Below, in pieces: positions 42,997-51,273 of a DNA stretch of 64,000 nucleotides (positions are counted from its first letter, which is position 1; the number at the start of each line of letters is the position of its first letter). Under the pieces are notes generated by a model, which saw nothing but the letters and a program-made list of their open reading frames with translations, was not told the origin of the DNA and searched no databases. The stretch spans positions 316,327-380,326 of the forward strand of contig SCTY01000028.1 in assembly GCA_004297625.1 (NCBI GenBank), in the 5' to 3' direction. The translations under genes and the position numbers were made by a program. Origin of the DNA: Betaproteobacteria bacterium (GTDB lineage Bacteria; Pseudomonadota; Gammaproteobacteria; Burkholderiales; SG8-39).

Positions 42997-44169
42997 TTAA
43001 ACCATGGAAAAACGCTCGTCGGCCGCGAGGCAGCGCGCCTCGGGCAGTTTCAGCTCGCGGCGCACCAGGTTCGTTCCCTGCACGATCGCGACCATCTTGT
43101 AGAACGCATGGCGCCGGCTCATGCCTTCGCGCCCCATGCCGCAATCGGAGCCGAGAATGAGCCGCTCGGGCGCTATGAACTGCAGCGCCTTGCGGATCAG
43201 GCCGGCGACCTGCTCGGGGGTCTCGACCTGCAGCGTGTGGTGGTCGACCACGCCGATGCATATCTTCTTGTCGCGGATGCGCTTGCCGATCGCTTCCAGG
43301 TCCATGCCGCCCGAGCTGCAGGTCTCGAACGTAATCACGTCCGCATCGACGCGGTCGAGCGCCTCGAGCGCCGGCTCGTAGCTTGGCTGCGCGGCGAACA
43401 AACGTTGGGCCGCGGGATTGCCCCAGCAAGTGTGGCACCAGATCTCGGTCTTGCCGCGCAATCCGCGCACTGTATTGTTGAACACCTCGACCATGAATCC
43501 CGGATTGAGCACCTCGTCCACCAGGCCCTTTGCGGCGAGCAGGTGGATCTGCGGCTCCTCCATCTGGATCACTTTGCAGCCGGCGTCGGCAAGCTCGTTC
43601 AGCTCCTCGTTGAGCGCGTCGCTGATCGCCATGATGGCTTTGCGCAGGTCACGGTAATGGAAGTCGCGCACCGCCATGGCGATGAGCTCCGGCGTGATGG
43701 TGCCGAACTTGACCGGCCTGGTGGTGAGCCGCTGCGCCGCCTTCCAGATCGCGCTGTATTGAAGATTGCCGCGCCCGACCGGTCCGACGAGGTCGGGCAT
43801 GATGCGCGTCTCGAGCACGTCGTGCAGGATGTGGCCGGGCTTGTGCGGAATGCCGGCCTTGCCGCCTTGCGCGCTGTAGGCGCGCGCGCCGGAGAAGCCG
43901 GCCATGCGCAGCGGCGCATACGAGAACCAGTTGTGGCCCGCCACGTCGGCGTCGAAGCGGCAGTCGCCGTCGGTGACGATGTCGAGGCCGGCAACCTCCT
44001 GGTCGCGCAGGAACGTCGATACCGCGTCGAGGTACTGCTCGCGGTAGCTGCGCTCGACCATCGCCTCGCGAAAATCGCGGCGGCCCAGGTTTTCGGTGTA
44101 CCAGCCGGGGCGCGGCAACGAGCCGATGATCGTCGTGGGAAGCGCGCTTCCCGCGCTCGCCGTGTACAT
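42997..44169 (-). CDS. MetE-core (cobalamin-independent methionine synthase C-domain) methyltransferase
   Basis: The 390-residue protein corresponds only to the catalytic C-terminal barrel of MetE. The four zinc ligands are intact: His246 and Cys248 in WCHTCWGN, Glu282 in ITFETCSSGG and Cys343 in LGSDCGMGR. The N-terminal folate-binding half of true MetE is absent, so the methyl donor is probably not methyl-tetrahydrofolate polyglutamate. The N-terminal TTIIGSLPRPGWY fits the stand-alone family. The neighbouring genes suggest a catabolic methyl-transfer role rather than methionine synthesis. Confidence 0.82.
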   Translation of the reverse strand: MYTASAGSALPTTIIGSLPRPGWYTENLGRRDFREAMVERSYREQYLDAVSTFLRDQEVAGLDIVTDGDCRFDADVAGHNWFSYAPLRMAGFSGARAYSAQGGKAGIPHKPGHILHDVLETRIMPDLVGPVGRGNLQYSAIWKAAQRLTTRPVKFGTITPELIAMAVRDFHYRDLRKAIMAISDALNEELNELADAGCKVIQMEEPQIHLLAAKGLVDEVLNPGFMVEVFNNTVRGLRGKTEIWCHTCWGNPAAQRLFAAQPSYEPALEALDRVDADVITFETCSSGGMDLEAIGKRIRDKKICIGVVDHHTLQVETPEQVAGLIRKALQFIAPERLILGSDCGMGREGMSRRHAFYKMVAIVQGTNLVRRELKLPEARCLAADERFSMV

Positions 44170-44265
44170 ACCCTCCTCCTCGGGGACGAATGCTACCTGA
44201 AGCTTTGCCTAGTTGATCGCGATGCGGCGCTGCACAGTGAACACGGCGAGCGAAAGACAGGTCAT

Positions 44266-45192
44266 CTACGACGTGAGGCCGTCTCCGACCGGAACGTTCT
44301 CGGGCTTGAGCTCGATGCCCGAGGCCTGCGCCTGCAGAACGATCAGCTTGGCGAAGTCCTCGTCGCTCATGCCATGCCCGATCAGCGTCTGCAGCAGGTC
44401 GCGCGTCGCCGAAGCGAGCGGCATCGGAACCTCGAACTCGCGGCCCGCGTCGAGCCCAAGGTCGAGGTCCTTGCGCAGGAGGTGCGGGGTGAACGTCACC
44501 TTGAAGTCGAGGTTCACCAGCGCCGGCGTCTTGTAGCGCGTGAACATCGAGCCCATGACGCTCTTGTTGAGGAAGTCGAGGAAGGCGTGGCGCGGCATGC
44601 CGGCCTTCTGGGCAAGGATCGTTATCTCGGAGAGGCACTGGATGACGACGCCGAGCATCACGTTGTGGCAGATCTTCGCAATGCGAGAAAGCTCGCCGTC
44701 CCCGACGTAGCTCGAGCCGGTGCCCATCATGTCGAGGTAGGGCTGCGCTGCGTCGTACGCCGACTTCGGCCCCGACACCACGAAAGTCAGCTTGCCGGCC
44801 TTGATCACCTTCGCGTTGCCGCTCACCGGCGCGGCGAGGTACTCCACCTTCTTCGCGTTGAGAATTTCGCGCAGCTCCGCCGATCCTTCCAGCGAGATAG
44901 AGGAGCACTCCACCACCATCCTGGGCTTCGCGCCGCCCGAAAGCAGCTTGCCGATCACCTCCTTGACGTCGTCCCAGGCGGACACCATGCAGAACACGAT
45001 GTCGCGCGACGCAAGCTCTTTCAGTTCGGAAGCTACTTTGGCGCCGTACTGGGTGAGCGGCTCGGCCTTGGCGCGGGTACGGTTCCATACCGCGATGTCG
45101 CAGCCGCCTTTCGCGAGGCGCGCGGCCATCTCGTAGCCCATGCGGCCGGTGCCGATCCAGCCGAGTTTCAATTTTTCAGTAGGGGTTGGCAA
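44266..45192 (-). CDS. NAD(P)-dependent 3-hydroxyisobutyrate-dehydrogenase-family oxidoreductase
   Basis: The 308-residue protein has the Rossmann motif LGWIGTGRMGYEMAARL, the substrate motif APVSGN (usually APVSGG) and the catalytic lysine Lys173 with Asn177 in GDGELSRIAKICHNVMLG. The family reduces or oxidises beta-hydroxyacids such as 3-hydroxyisobutyrate, tartronate semialdehyde or glyoxylate. Its start lies inside the M24 gene's 3' end (17-nt overlap), so the two are coupled. Confidence 0.87.
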   Translation of the reverse strand: MPTPTEKLKLGWIGTGRMGYEMAARLAKGGCDIAVWNRTRAKAEPLTQYGAKVASELKELASRDIVFCMVSAWDDVKEVIGKLLSGGAKPRMVVECSSISLEGSAELREILNAKKVEYLAAPVSGNAKVIKAGKLTFVVSGPKSAYDAAQPYLDMMGTGSSYVGDGELSRIAKICHNVMLGVVIQCLSEITILAQKAGMPRHAFLDFLNKSVMGSMFTRYKTPALVNLDFKVTFTPHLLRKDLDLGLDAGREFEVPMPLASATRDLLQTLIGHGMSDEDFAKLIVLQAQASGIELKPENVPVGDGLTS

Positions 45193-46483
45193 TCGGAAGA
45201 TCCTCAGCGGGATAGAGGGAGATGATCTTGGCGCCGGTCGGGGTGAGGATCACTTCCTCTTCGATGCGCGCGGCCGACACGCCATCAGTCGCCGGGCAAT
45301 AGGTTTCCACCGCGAACACCATGCCCGCCTTGAGCTCGATCGGCTCGCGCAGCGAAGTGAGGCGCGAGATGAGCGGCCGCTCGTGCAGGCCGAGACCGAG
45401 GCCGTGGCAGAAATTCAGGCCGAACGCGTCCATTTCGCTCGCGAAGCCGATTTCCTTCGCCTCGGGAAACGCAACCGCGATCTTGTCGCTCGACATTCCG
45501 GGCTGCAGCAGCTCGATCGCCCGGTCCATCCACTCGCGGGCCTTGCGGTACGCCGTACGCTGCGCCGATGTGGCGCGCCCGACGTTGAAAGTGCGGTAGT
45601 AGCAGGTGCGATAGCCCATGAACGACTGGATGATGTCGAAGAACGCCTGGTCGCCCGGGCGGATCAGCCGGTCGGTGAAGTTGTGCGGGTGCGGCGAGCA
45701 GCGCTCGCCCGAGATCGAGTTGATCGCCTCGACGCAGTCCGAGCCCATCTCGTAGAGCCGCTTGGTGGCGAGCCCCACGATCTGCGATTCCTGTACGCCG
45801 GGCTTCAGCGCTTCGGCGATGTCCTGGTATACGCCGTCCACCATGGCGGAAGCCATGTTGAGCAGCGTAAGCTCGTCGATGTTCTTCACTTCGCGCGCCT
45901 GCAGCATCACCTGCTGGCCGTCGCGCACCTCGATTCCGACGCGCTGCAGCTCGAAGAGCATCGGCGGCTCGACGACGTCAACGCCGAGCGGCATGTCGGC
46001 GACGCCCTCCTCCTCGAGGATGCCTTTGATCTCCTTGGCGGCCTCGCGGAAAAGCGTGATGTCCGCTCCGGTCGCGCCGCGCATCCCGAGCAGTCCGGCG
46101 CGGCAATGGTCGGTCTTCAGCCACGGCGCGTAGAGCTTATGGTGGCGCGCCGCGCTGCCGAAGTCCCAGATGTAGGGCTCGCCGGTGCCGGTGAGGAGCG
46201 AGTAGCGCGTGAGCTTGTCGCGCGCCCATTCGCCGATCACGGTGCTTGTCGTATAGCGGATGTTGTGCTGGTCGAACGAAAGCAGCGCGCCCAATCCCGA
46301 TCCGGAGAGCGCGGCGCGCACGCGTGCCAGGCGGTAGTCGTGCAGGCGGCGAAAGTCGACGCGCTCCTCGAAATCGACTTGCGTGCGCCCGGGTGCCTGG
46401 AGCGGCCGATCCCAGCGGTGGTGGGGATCGATGTCGTCCGGCCGGACGATCTTCGGCTCCGGTCGCCTGCTATTTCTCGCCAT
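45176..46483 (-). CDS. M24-family (Xaa-Pro peptidase / DddP-like) protein with one altered metal ligand
   Basis: The 435-residue protein has the creatinase-like N-domain (LLSFDQHNIRYTTSTV) and the pita-bread C-domain. Expected metal ligands are Asp283 (FFDIIQSFMGY), His360 (CHGLGLGLHE), Glu393 (AVETYCPA) and Glu418 (ARIEEEVIL). The second aspartate, normally in SDxTRTF, is replaced by Cys294 (YRTCYYRTF). The N-domain text resembles the DMSP lyase DddP as much as a prolidase. A peptidase role is therefore doubtful; a lyase or hydrolase on a small substrate is possible. Confidence 0.83.
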   Translation of the reverse strand: MARNSRRPEPKIVRPDDIDPHHRWDRPLQAPGRTQVDFEERVDFRRLHDYRLARVRAALSGSGLGALLSFDQHNIRYTTSTVIGEWARDKLTRYSLLTGTGEPYIWDFGSAARHHKLYAPWLKTDHCRAGLLGMRGATGADITLFREAAKEIKGILEEEGVADMPLGVDVVEPPMLFELQRVGIEVRDGQQVMLQAREVKNIDELTLLNMASAMVDGVYQDIAEALKPGVQESQIVGLATKRLYEMGSDCVEAINSISGERCSPHPHNFTDRLIRPGDQAFFDIIQSFMGYRTCYYRTFNVGRATSAQRTAYRKAREWMDRAIELLQPGMSSDKIAVAFPEAKEIGFASEMDAFGLNFCHGLGLGLHERPLISRLTSLREPIELKAGMVFAVETYCPATDGVSAARIEEEVILTPTGAKIISLYPAEDLPIANPY

Positions 46484-47060
46484 GATTTTCCTCGCCGCAG
46501 AATTCTAGCCGCTGCGCTCCAACCGGTCGATGGGCGTTCCAGGAATGTCTCGCTCCGGTTCGGTGCACCCTCGTTCCAGCGTCCGGCGGCACATCTACCC
46601 TGGAAAACGCGTCGAGCATGCGCACCACGATGCCCGCGGACTCGAGGTACGGCACGTCGCCAAGGAACCGCAGCGCCTCGGCCGGCGTCCAGCGCAGCGG
46701 GTGGTAGATCTCGCCCGCATCCACCATGTCCTTGACCCAAGCGCACTGTGCGGCGGCGCGCTGCACGGGCAGCAGCAGCGAAAGCAGCCGCGCCCTGTTC
46801 TTCGCGCCGGAATACTCGCGCAGCGCCTGCGAGAGCGGCAGATGCTGCGCCCTCGCCTGTGCCGAGAGCTTCGCCGTGTAGGTCGCGAGAAAGGCGAACG
46901 GCGCCTCTTCGTCGCCGCGGTTCTCCGCGAGGTTGAAGCACACCCGGCCGACGAGGTTCCACGCGGGGTTGCGCCGCTTGAGGAATTCCGCCAGCGCGAG
47001 CTTCGATTCCGCAAGCTCCTCTCGCAGCGCCGCGTCGAGCGCCTCCCATGCCGCGCGCAA
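46470..47060 (-). pseudogene. Truncated SNF2-family helicase remnant (N-terminal part)
   Basis: The leftward frame encodes sequence typical of the N-terminal accessory region of large bacterial SNF2 helicases: FLKRRNPAWNLVGRVCFNLA, SLLLPVQRAAAQCAWVKDMV and IYHPLRWTPAEALRFLGDVP. Similarity stops after GIVVRM (about 46617); the remaining 49 residues are low-complexity and unlike the family. The helicase core, zinc/SWIM parts and about 80% of the expected length are missing. The gene is therefore a remnant, although the frame is still open to 46470. Confidence 0.68.
46502..46530 (-). promoter_or_regulatory. Predicted promoter for the M24 catabolic unit
   Basis: On the minus strand TCGACC (46530-46525) and TAGAAT (46507-46502) are separated by 17 nt and lie 18 nt before the M24 start at 46483. 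They would drive the M24, dehydrogenase, MetE-core, binding-protein and CMD-like genes leftward. The sequence is embedded in the decayed tail of the SNF2 remnant. Confidence 0.5.
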
Positions 47061-47087
47061 GACCGGCGCGGATCTTAGGACGATAAG

Positions 47088-47492
47088 TCAGCCAAGCGCG
47101 ACGCCGGCCCTGGGCAGGGCGGCCTTGAGCGGGCCGTCCCGGCAGGCGAGCGATAGGCGCAGCCGGATTGCGAGCTCGAGGTAGGTGGCGTCGTAGGCGC
47201 TCAGCCTGTAGCGCCGCGCCAGCTCTGCCAGCGCGTCGAGCTTCACCAGTTCACGATCGGTGACCAGGTTCAACTCCGCGATCTCTTTGAATGCCTGTGC
47301 GGCGTCGGCGGCCTTGAGCCGGCGCCGCCGTTCGAGCACGACCATCGCGTTCACGAACTCCTGCCGCCACAGCAGCGGCACGTGTATCGTCTCGCCGGCC
47401 GCCGCGCGCTCAAGGACGCCCCATGTGTAAGGCGTCGCCTGGCTCTTCACGAACCAGGCGACGATCACGGAATTGTCCGCGACCAACGCCAT
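47088..47492 (-). CDS. VapC-type PIN-domain toxin
   Basis: The 134-residue protein starts at ATG 47492 with MALVADNSVIVAWFVKSQ. PIN-domain acidic residues are visible: the N-terminal Asp in VADNS, Glu in RQEFVNAMV and the late Asp in LSAYDATYLELA. It should be a ribonuclease toxin, often targeting tRNA or rRNA. The start shares one base with the antitoxin stop (TGATG). A longer upstream frame is a shadow of the antitoxin gene. Confidence 0.85.
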   Translation of the reverse strand: MALVADNSVIVAWFVKSQATPYTWGVLERAAAGETIHVPLLWRQEFVNAMVVLERRRRLKAADAAQAFKEIAELNLVTDRELVKLDALAELARRYRLSAYDATYLELAIRLRLSLACRDGPLKAALPRAGVALG

Positions 47493-47731
47493 CAATCGCG
47501 GCCTTCCTCGATCAGCTCGCGGACCTTCACGCCCCGGATGTTCAGCCGCTCGCACAGCGCGCGGATGCGCTTGGCCGCGCGCGTCGCGGAGCCCTTGCGC
47601 GGCGCTTCGGGCGGCAGCAAGCGGGCGACGGGCTTGCCGCGCCTGGTGATCACCACCTCACGCCCCTTCGCGACCGCCGCGACGAGCTCGGAGAATCTCG
47701 CCTTGGCGTCATAAATGCCGACGCGGTCCAT
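47492..47731 (-). CDS. Phd/YefM-type antitoxin of the VapBC pair
   Basis: The 79-residue protein has the Phd/YefM fold signature VGIYDAKARFSELVAAVAKG and REVVITRRGKPVARLLPP, a DNA-binding N-terminus, and a charged C-terminal tail (VKVRELIEEGRD) that would neutralise the toxin. A near-perfect 16-nt palindrome sits 12 nt upstream of its ATG and is the likely autoregulatory operator. Confidence 0.87.
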   Translation of the reverse strand: MDRVGIYDAKARFSELVAAVAKGREVVITRRGKPVARLLPPEAPRKGSATRAAKRIRALCERLNIRGVKVRELIEEGRD

Positions 47732-47743
47732 ATCGATCTTTAC

Positions 47744-47759
47744 CTGACTAGCTGGTCAG
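47744..47759 (-). promoter_or_regulatory. Candidate toxin-antitoxin operator palindrome
   Basis: CTGACTAGCTGGTCAG (plus-strand reading) is a 16-nt inverted repeat with seven of eight pairs matching. It lies 12 nt before the antitoxin start and at the expected transcription start of the candidate promoter (47766-47794). Phd/YefM antitoxins typically bind such palindromes with their toxin. Confidence 0.55.
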
Positions 47760-47765
47760 ATGAGG

Positions 47766-47794
47766 AATCTACGCTCGAAAGCGAGCCTGCGCAA
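47766..47794 (-). promoter_or_regulatory. Weak candidate promoter for the toxin-antitoxin pair
   Basis: On the minus strand TTGCGC (47794-47789) and TAGATT (47771-47766) are 17 nt apart; the spacer contains a small inverted repeat (GCTCG-CTTT-CGAGC). Matches to consensus are modest. The whole 47732-47869 gap is less GC-rich than its surroundings, which supports a regulatory region. Confidence 0.35.
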
Positions 47795-47869
47795 TCTTTC
47801 CAACGTTGTCCGAAAGCCTTTGGACCAGCGGACCTGCGATCCACCGAACGCGGACGCGAGGATAAATTT

Positions 47870-48454
47870 CTATTCGGAGACGAGCTCGATGCGCTTCCTT
47901 AACCGCGCGGCAGCATCGTTGTCTCCTGCGGCCTCGGCGCGCTTGAGCTGTACCCCGAGCCATGCGAGCAGCGGCCGCCGCCAGCCCTGGGCGGAAGCGA
48001 TGTCGACCGCCGCGCTGATGCCTGCGGGGTCGATGACCCCGTTTCGCAGGGAAACTGCAAAGGCGACCAGGCGCGACAGCGGGTCATCGCCCGCTTTATA
48101 CGAAGCTTTGCCCAGGAGGTAGTTCGCGTAGTCGAGCTCCTCCTGACGTGCGCCGTAGCGCAGTCTTTCGAAGCCGGGACAATCGTCGAACTCGAGGCTC
48201 GCCGTGCGCACCGCGCAGCGCACGAGCTCGGCGCGCGCGACCAGATCGGCGCGGCCGGTACTCGCGAGCTCGCTTCTCGCCGTCTTGAATTGCGCCTCGG
48301 CGGCGTCGGTGCTGCCCGCGAAGTAAAGGCGCTGAAACGCCTGCAGCGCCTGCGCGGCGGCTGCCTGCCAGTCCGGCGCCTGCGGGCCGCCGGCGCATCC
48401 GGCGGCGAGCAGGATCAGGGCAAGCGAATCTCGGATTCGCGCTGGAACGGCCAT
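47870..48454 (-). CDS. Predicted lipoprotein of unknown function linked to MlaD/MlaE
   Basis: The 194-residue protein has a signal peptide ending in a lipobox (LILLAAGC) and then a helical, alanine-rich body that resembles short TPR-like repeats (YFAGSTDAAEAQFKTARSEL). I do not recognise a named family. It overlaps the MlaD-like gene by 40 nt, so it probably works with that transport system at the outer or inner membrane. Confidence 0.7.
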   Translation of the reverse strand: MAVPARIRDSLALILLAAGCAGGPQAPDWQAAAAQALQAFQRLYFAGSTDAAEAQFKTARSELASTGRADLVARAELVRCAVRTASLEFDDCPGFERLRYGARQEELDYANYLLGKASYKAGDDPLSRLVAFAVSLRNGVIDPAGISAAVDIASAQGWRRPLLAWLGVQLKRAEAAGDNDAAARLRKRIELVSE

Positions 48455-49389
48455 TTGCGATTGATCTCGTCGATGAGCCCGCTGACCTTGCGCACGCTGG
48501 CGTCGACCTCGGCGCGCAGCGCGGCGAGGTTCGTAGTGGCGGCCTTGGCGTTGCCGCTCACCGCCTGCGCGTCGGCGAGGATCTTGTCCACGCGCTTGAG
48601 GCTCTCGCGCAGCTCGTTGAGGATGCTGTTCGCCTGGTTCACTGCGCGCTGCGTCCCTTCCACGACGCCGCCTTCCCCCAGGATGCGCTGGTCGGCCTTT
48701 CCGACCACGTTATCGATGCGCCGCGACACGCCGCCGAGCGAGGCGAGCAGCGCGTTGGCGCGGTCGATCGCGGCGATCACCTTCTTCGCGTCGTCCTCGT
48801 TGCCGAGAACGGCGCCGAGCGCGCCATGGCGCCCGCCGAGGCGCTCGGTCAGGGTGCGCACGTTGGCGAGGCTCGCCTGCAGGCTGCCGCCCGAGCCGGT
48901 CATCTGCTCGACGTTCTCCAGCACGCTGCGAAGGGTCGCCACCATGCGCGGAATCTCTTCCTGCGTGTCCCCGCGCAATACTTCGCGCACGGCGTCGTCG
49001 GGCAGCGGGCTGTCCTGCAGGTTGCCGGTGAAAGCGCGGATGCGGGCGCCGCCCACTATGCCGCGCTCGAGCGTGAAGATGCTCGAGTTGCGCAGCCATT
49101 TCGCGTCCTTGCGCGGGATGTCGATCAGGATGCGGGCGCGGCCGTCCTCGCCGAGTGCGATGCGCTGCACGCGTCCGATCGGGAACCCGGAGAAAGTCAG
49201 ATCCATGCCGAGGCTCACGCCTTCGGCATTGTCGGCCACCAGCGTCAGCCGCTGCGTCGCTTCGAACACCCCGCGCGCGTAGAGGGCGTAGATGACAAAG
49301 ACCGCGGCCACCATGATCGTGAGGCCGAGCAGCAGCCCCACGCGGAACTGCAGGTTCTTGGGGACCGGGGTAAAGCCTTCGCGCTCCAT
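48415..49389 (-). CDS. MlaD-family (MCE domain) lipid-transport protein
   Basis: The 324-residue protein has one N-terminal membrane helix (FRVGLLLGLTIMVAAVFVIY), an MCE domain (about residues 44-120, VADNAEGVSLGMDLTFSGFP) and a long helical C-terminal region (about 140-300), as in periplasmic substrate-binding parts of Mla-type lipid transporters. It follows the MlaE-like permease with no gap. Confidence 0.87.
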   Translation of the reverse strand: MEREGFTPVPKNLQFRVGLLLGLTIMVAAVFVIYALYARGVFEATQRLTLVADNAEGVSLGMDLTFSGFPIGRVQRIALGEDGRARILIDIPRKDAKWLRNSSIFTLERGIVGGARIRAFTGNLQDSPLPDDAVREVLRGDTQEEIPRMVATLRSVLENVEQMTGSGGSLQASLANVRTLTERLGGRHGALGAVLGNEDDAKKVIAAIDRANALLASLGGVSRRIDNVVGKADQRILGEGGVVEGTQRAVNQANSILNELRESLKRVDKILADAQAVSGNAKAATTNLAALRAEVDASVRKVSGLIDEINRKWPFQRESEIRLP

Positions 49390-50160
49390 CTAGACGTACT
49401 TTACAGCGAGCGCGATGAGCTCGATGAGGGCGAGGGCGACGAAAAGCCGCACCATGCCGCCCATGACCGCCACCGGGACGGACTTTTCGTTGCGCGTGGC
49501 GTCCAGGCCGGCCGCGATCGGGATCACCGCCACGATCACGCCAAAGACGAAGCCCTTGAACATGAATCCCGCGAGCGCCCCCGGGCCGAACACCCGCGCG
49601 ACCGTGCGCGTGTACTCGGCGAATCCCCAGGGGCTCGCGCCGTACGTCACGAGGTACGCGATCACCATGACGACCGAGGAGCTGACGATCGTCAGGGCGA
49701 AAACCGAGATCGCCGAGGCGGCGATGCGCGGCACGAACTCGCGCTCGTACGGGTCGATGTGCGACGCGCGCAGCTCGTCGAGCTCGCCCGACATCTGCAT
49801 CAGCGCCACCTCGGTAACGATTGCCGCGCCGGAGCGCAGCGCCACGTACAGTGCGGTGAGAAACGGCACCAGCTCCATCACCACGGCGCGGAACACGAGC
49901 TCGAGCGCGAATTGCGCGAGGCCGTAGCCTCGGGCAAGCGTGATCGTGATCTGGATCACCACCAGGCTGAGGAGCGCCGCGAACAGCGTGAAGCCGGGGA
50001 GGATCTGCCACGCGCCGAAATACACCTGCTTCATGGCCACCGCGCGCGTGCGCGCGGTGTAGGCGGAGAACGATAGCGCCGCCGCCGCGGCGGCAAAAGC
50101 GAACCGGCCGGCGCGTCCCCACGCCCTGAACCAGGCGAGGGTCGCGCGCGGCGTGCTCAT
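49390..50160 (-). CDS. MlaE-family ABC transporter permease
   Basis: The 256-residue protein has about five membrane segments and the MlaE signature region (GAAIVTEVALMQMSGELDEL with the following IDPYEREFVPRI). It should be the membrane part of a phospholipid ABC transporter with the MlaD-like partner. The ATPase MlaF and the STAS protein MlaB are not adjacent. Its ATG overlaps the stop of the upstream Ldh-family gene (ATGA). Confidence 0.87.
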   Translation of the reverse strand: MSTPRATLAWFRAWGRAGRFAFAAAAAALSFSAYTARTRAVAMKQVYFGAWQILPGFTLFAALLSLVVIQITITLARGYGLAQFALELVFRAVVMELVPFLTALYVALRSGAAIVTEVALMQMSGELDELRASHIDPYEREFVPRIAASAISVFALTIVSSSVVMVIAYLVTYGASPWGFAEYTRTVARVFGPGALAGFMFKGFVFGVIVAVIPIAAGLDATRNEKSVPVAVMGGMVRLFVALALIELIALAVKYV

Positions 50161-51230
50161 CTGCCTTCGGCGAGTTGTTGCAGGGTTTCTTTTTTCAGCT
50201 CGAGCTTCGCCGCGGCGGCCTGGATTTCCTTCCAGGTCGTCTCGTCGACCGGGATGCCTTCCTTCTCGCGCCGCGCGCGCGTTTCGCGCTCCGGGTCGCC
50301 GGCGATGCGCACCTTGTCGAACCCCGGCGCCACGGGCGACTTGCGCAGCGACGCGAGAAACTCGAGGGTTTCTTTTTCAAATACCTGCTCGGTATCGAGC
50401 CGAGCCGGATCGATCAGGATCGAGAGCATGCCGTTCCACACGCGGCGCTTCGATTTGTCGTCGGAGTGCCAGGTGCCGCCGCCGGTGAGCGCGCCGCCCA
50501 GCAGCTCGCAGGCGAGCGCCAGGCCGTAGCCCTTATAGAGGCCGAATGTGCGCAGCGCACCGAACGGCTCGATCACCCCGTAGCGCGGGTCGGAAGTCGG
50601 ATTTCCCCGGTCGTCGAGCAGCAGCTCGGGGGAGACCTTCTCGCCCTTGTTGTGCGCAACGCGGATCTTGCCCTGCGCTACCGCGCTCGTAGCCATGTCG
50701 AGCAGAAACGGCGGCTCGCCGGGAAGCGGGATCGCAATGCACACCGGGTTGGTGCCGAAGCGCGCGTCCGCGCCGGCGTGAGGGGCGACGATCGCGCGCG
50801 AGATCACGTTCACGAAGTTGATCGAGATCAAGCCCGCAGCTACAGCCTGCTCGCCCCAGTGGCCGATACGTCCGAGATGATGCGAGCGGCCGAGCGCCAT
50901 GATGCATAGCCCGTGCGCGTGCGCGCGCTCGATCGCCATTGCGGTGGCTTCCTGGCCGATCACCTGCCCGTAGCCCTGGCAGCCGTCGAGCGCGAGCAGC
51001 GCGCCGGCGTCGAGCTTCGCCTTCACATGCTGATTCGCCGACAGCCCGCCCTCGAGCAGCGCGTCGACGTAGCGCGGGATCATGCCGACGCCGTGCGAAT
51101 CGTGACCGAGCAGGTTTGCCATGACGAGGTTCTCGGCGACGAGGCGCGCTTCGCGCGGCTCGCTGCCTCCGGCGGCGACCACGGCTTCGATCGCGCGCGC
51201 AAGCGATTGCTTCTGGAAGACGGTGTTCAT
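50157..51230 (-). CDS. Ldh-family (malate/L-lactate/sulfolactate dehydrogenase type) oxidoreductase
   Basis: The 357-residue protein belongs to the Ldh_2 fold, NAD(P)-dependent and distinct from classical LDH/MDH. It shows MANLLGHDSHGVGMIPRYVD with the conserved DSHG, GRSHHLGRIGHW and RFGTNPVCIAIP. Substrates in the family include L-lactate, malate, ureidoglycolate, delta-1-piperideine-2-carboxylate and sulfolactate. It is divergent from the sugar-acid dehydratase gene with 43 bp between starts, suggesting shared regulation. Confidence 0.87.
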   Translation of the reverse strand: MNTVFQKQSLARAIEAVVAAGGSEPREARLVAENLVMANLLGHDSHGVGMIPRYVDALLEGGLSANQHVKAKLDAGALLALDGCQGYGQVIGQEATAMAIERAHAHGLCIMALGRSHHLGRIGHWGEQAVAAGLISINFVNVISRAIVAPHAGADARFGTNPVCIAIPLPGEPPFLLDMATSAVAQGKIRVAHNKGEKVSPELLLDDRGNPTSDPRYGVIEPFGALRTFGLYKGYGLALACELLGGALTGGGTWHSDDKSKRRVWNGMLSILIDPARLDTEQVFEKETLEFLASLRKSPVAPGFDKVRIAGDPERETRARREKEGIPVDETTWKEIQAAAAKLELKKETLQQLAEGR

Positions 51231-51273
51231 GGGTGGAGCCGCAGTTTACTTGATCTAGAATCCCAGCTTCCCG

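Noticed and set aside
41722..45225. An 1167-codon plus-strand open frame spanning several genes
   Set aside because: It is antisense to four well-supported leftward genes and has the arginine- and histidine-rich composition of GC-rich shadows.
46237..47049. A 270-codon minus-strand frame overlapping the SNF2 remnant and the M24 start
   Set aside because: It is in a different frame from both supported features and is arginine/alanine-rich without motifs.
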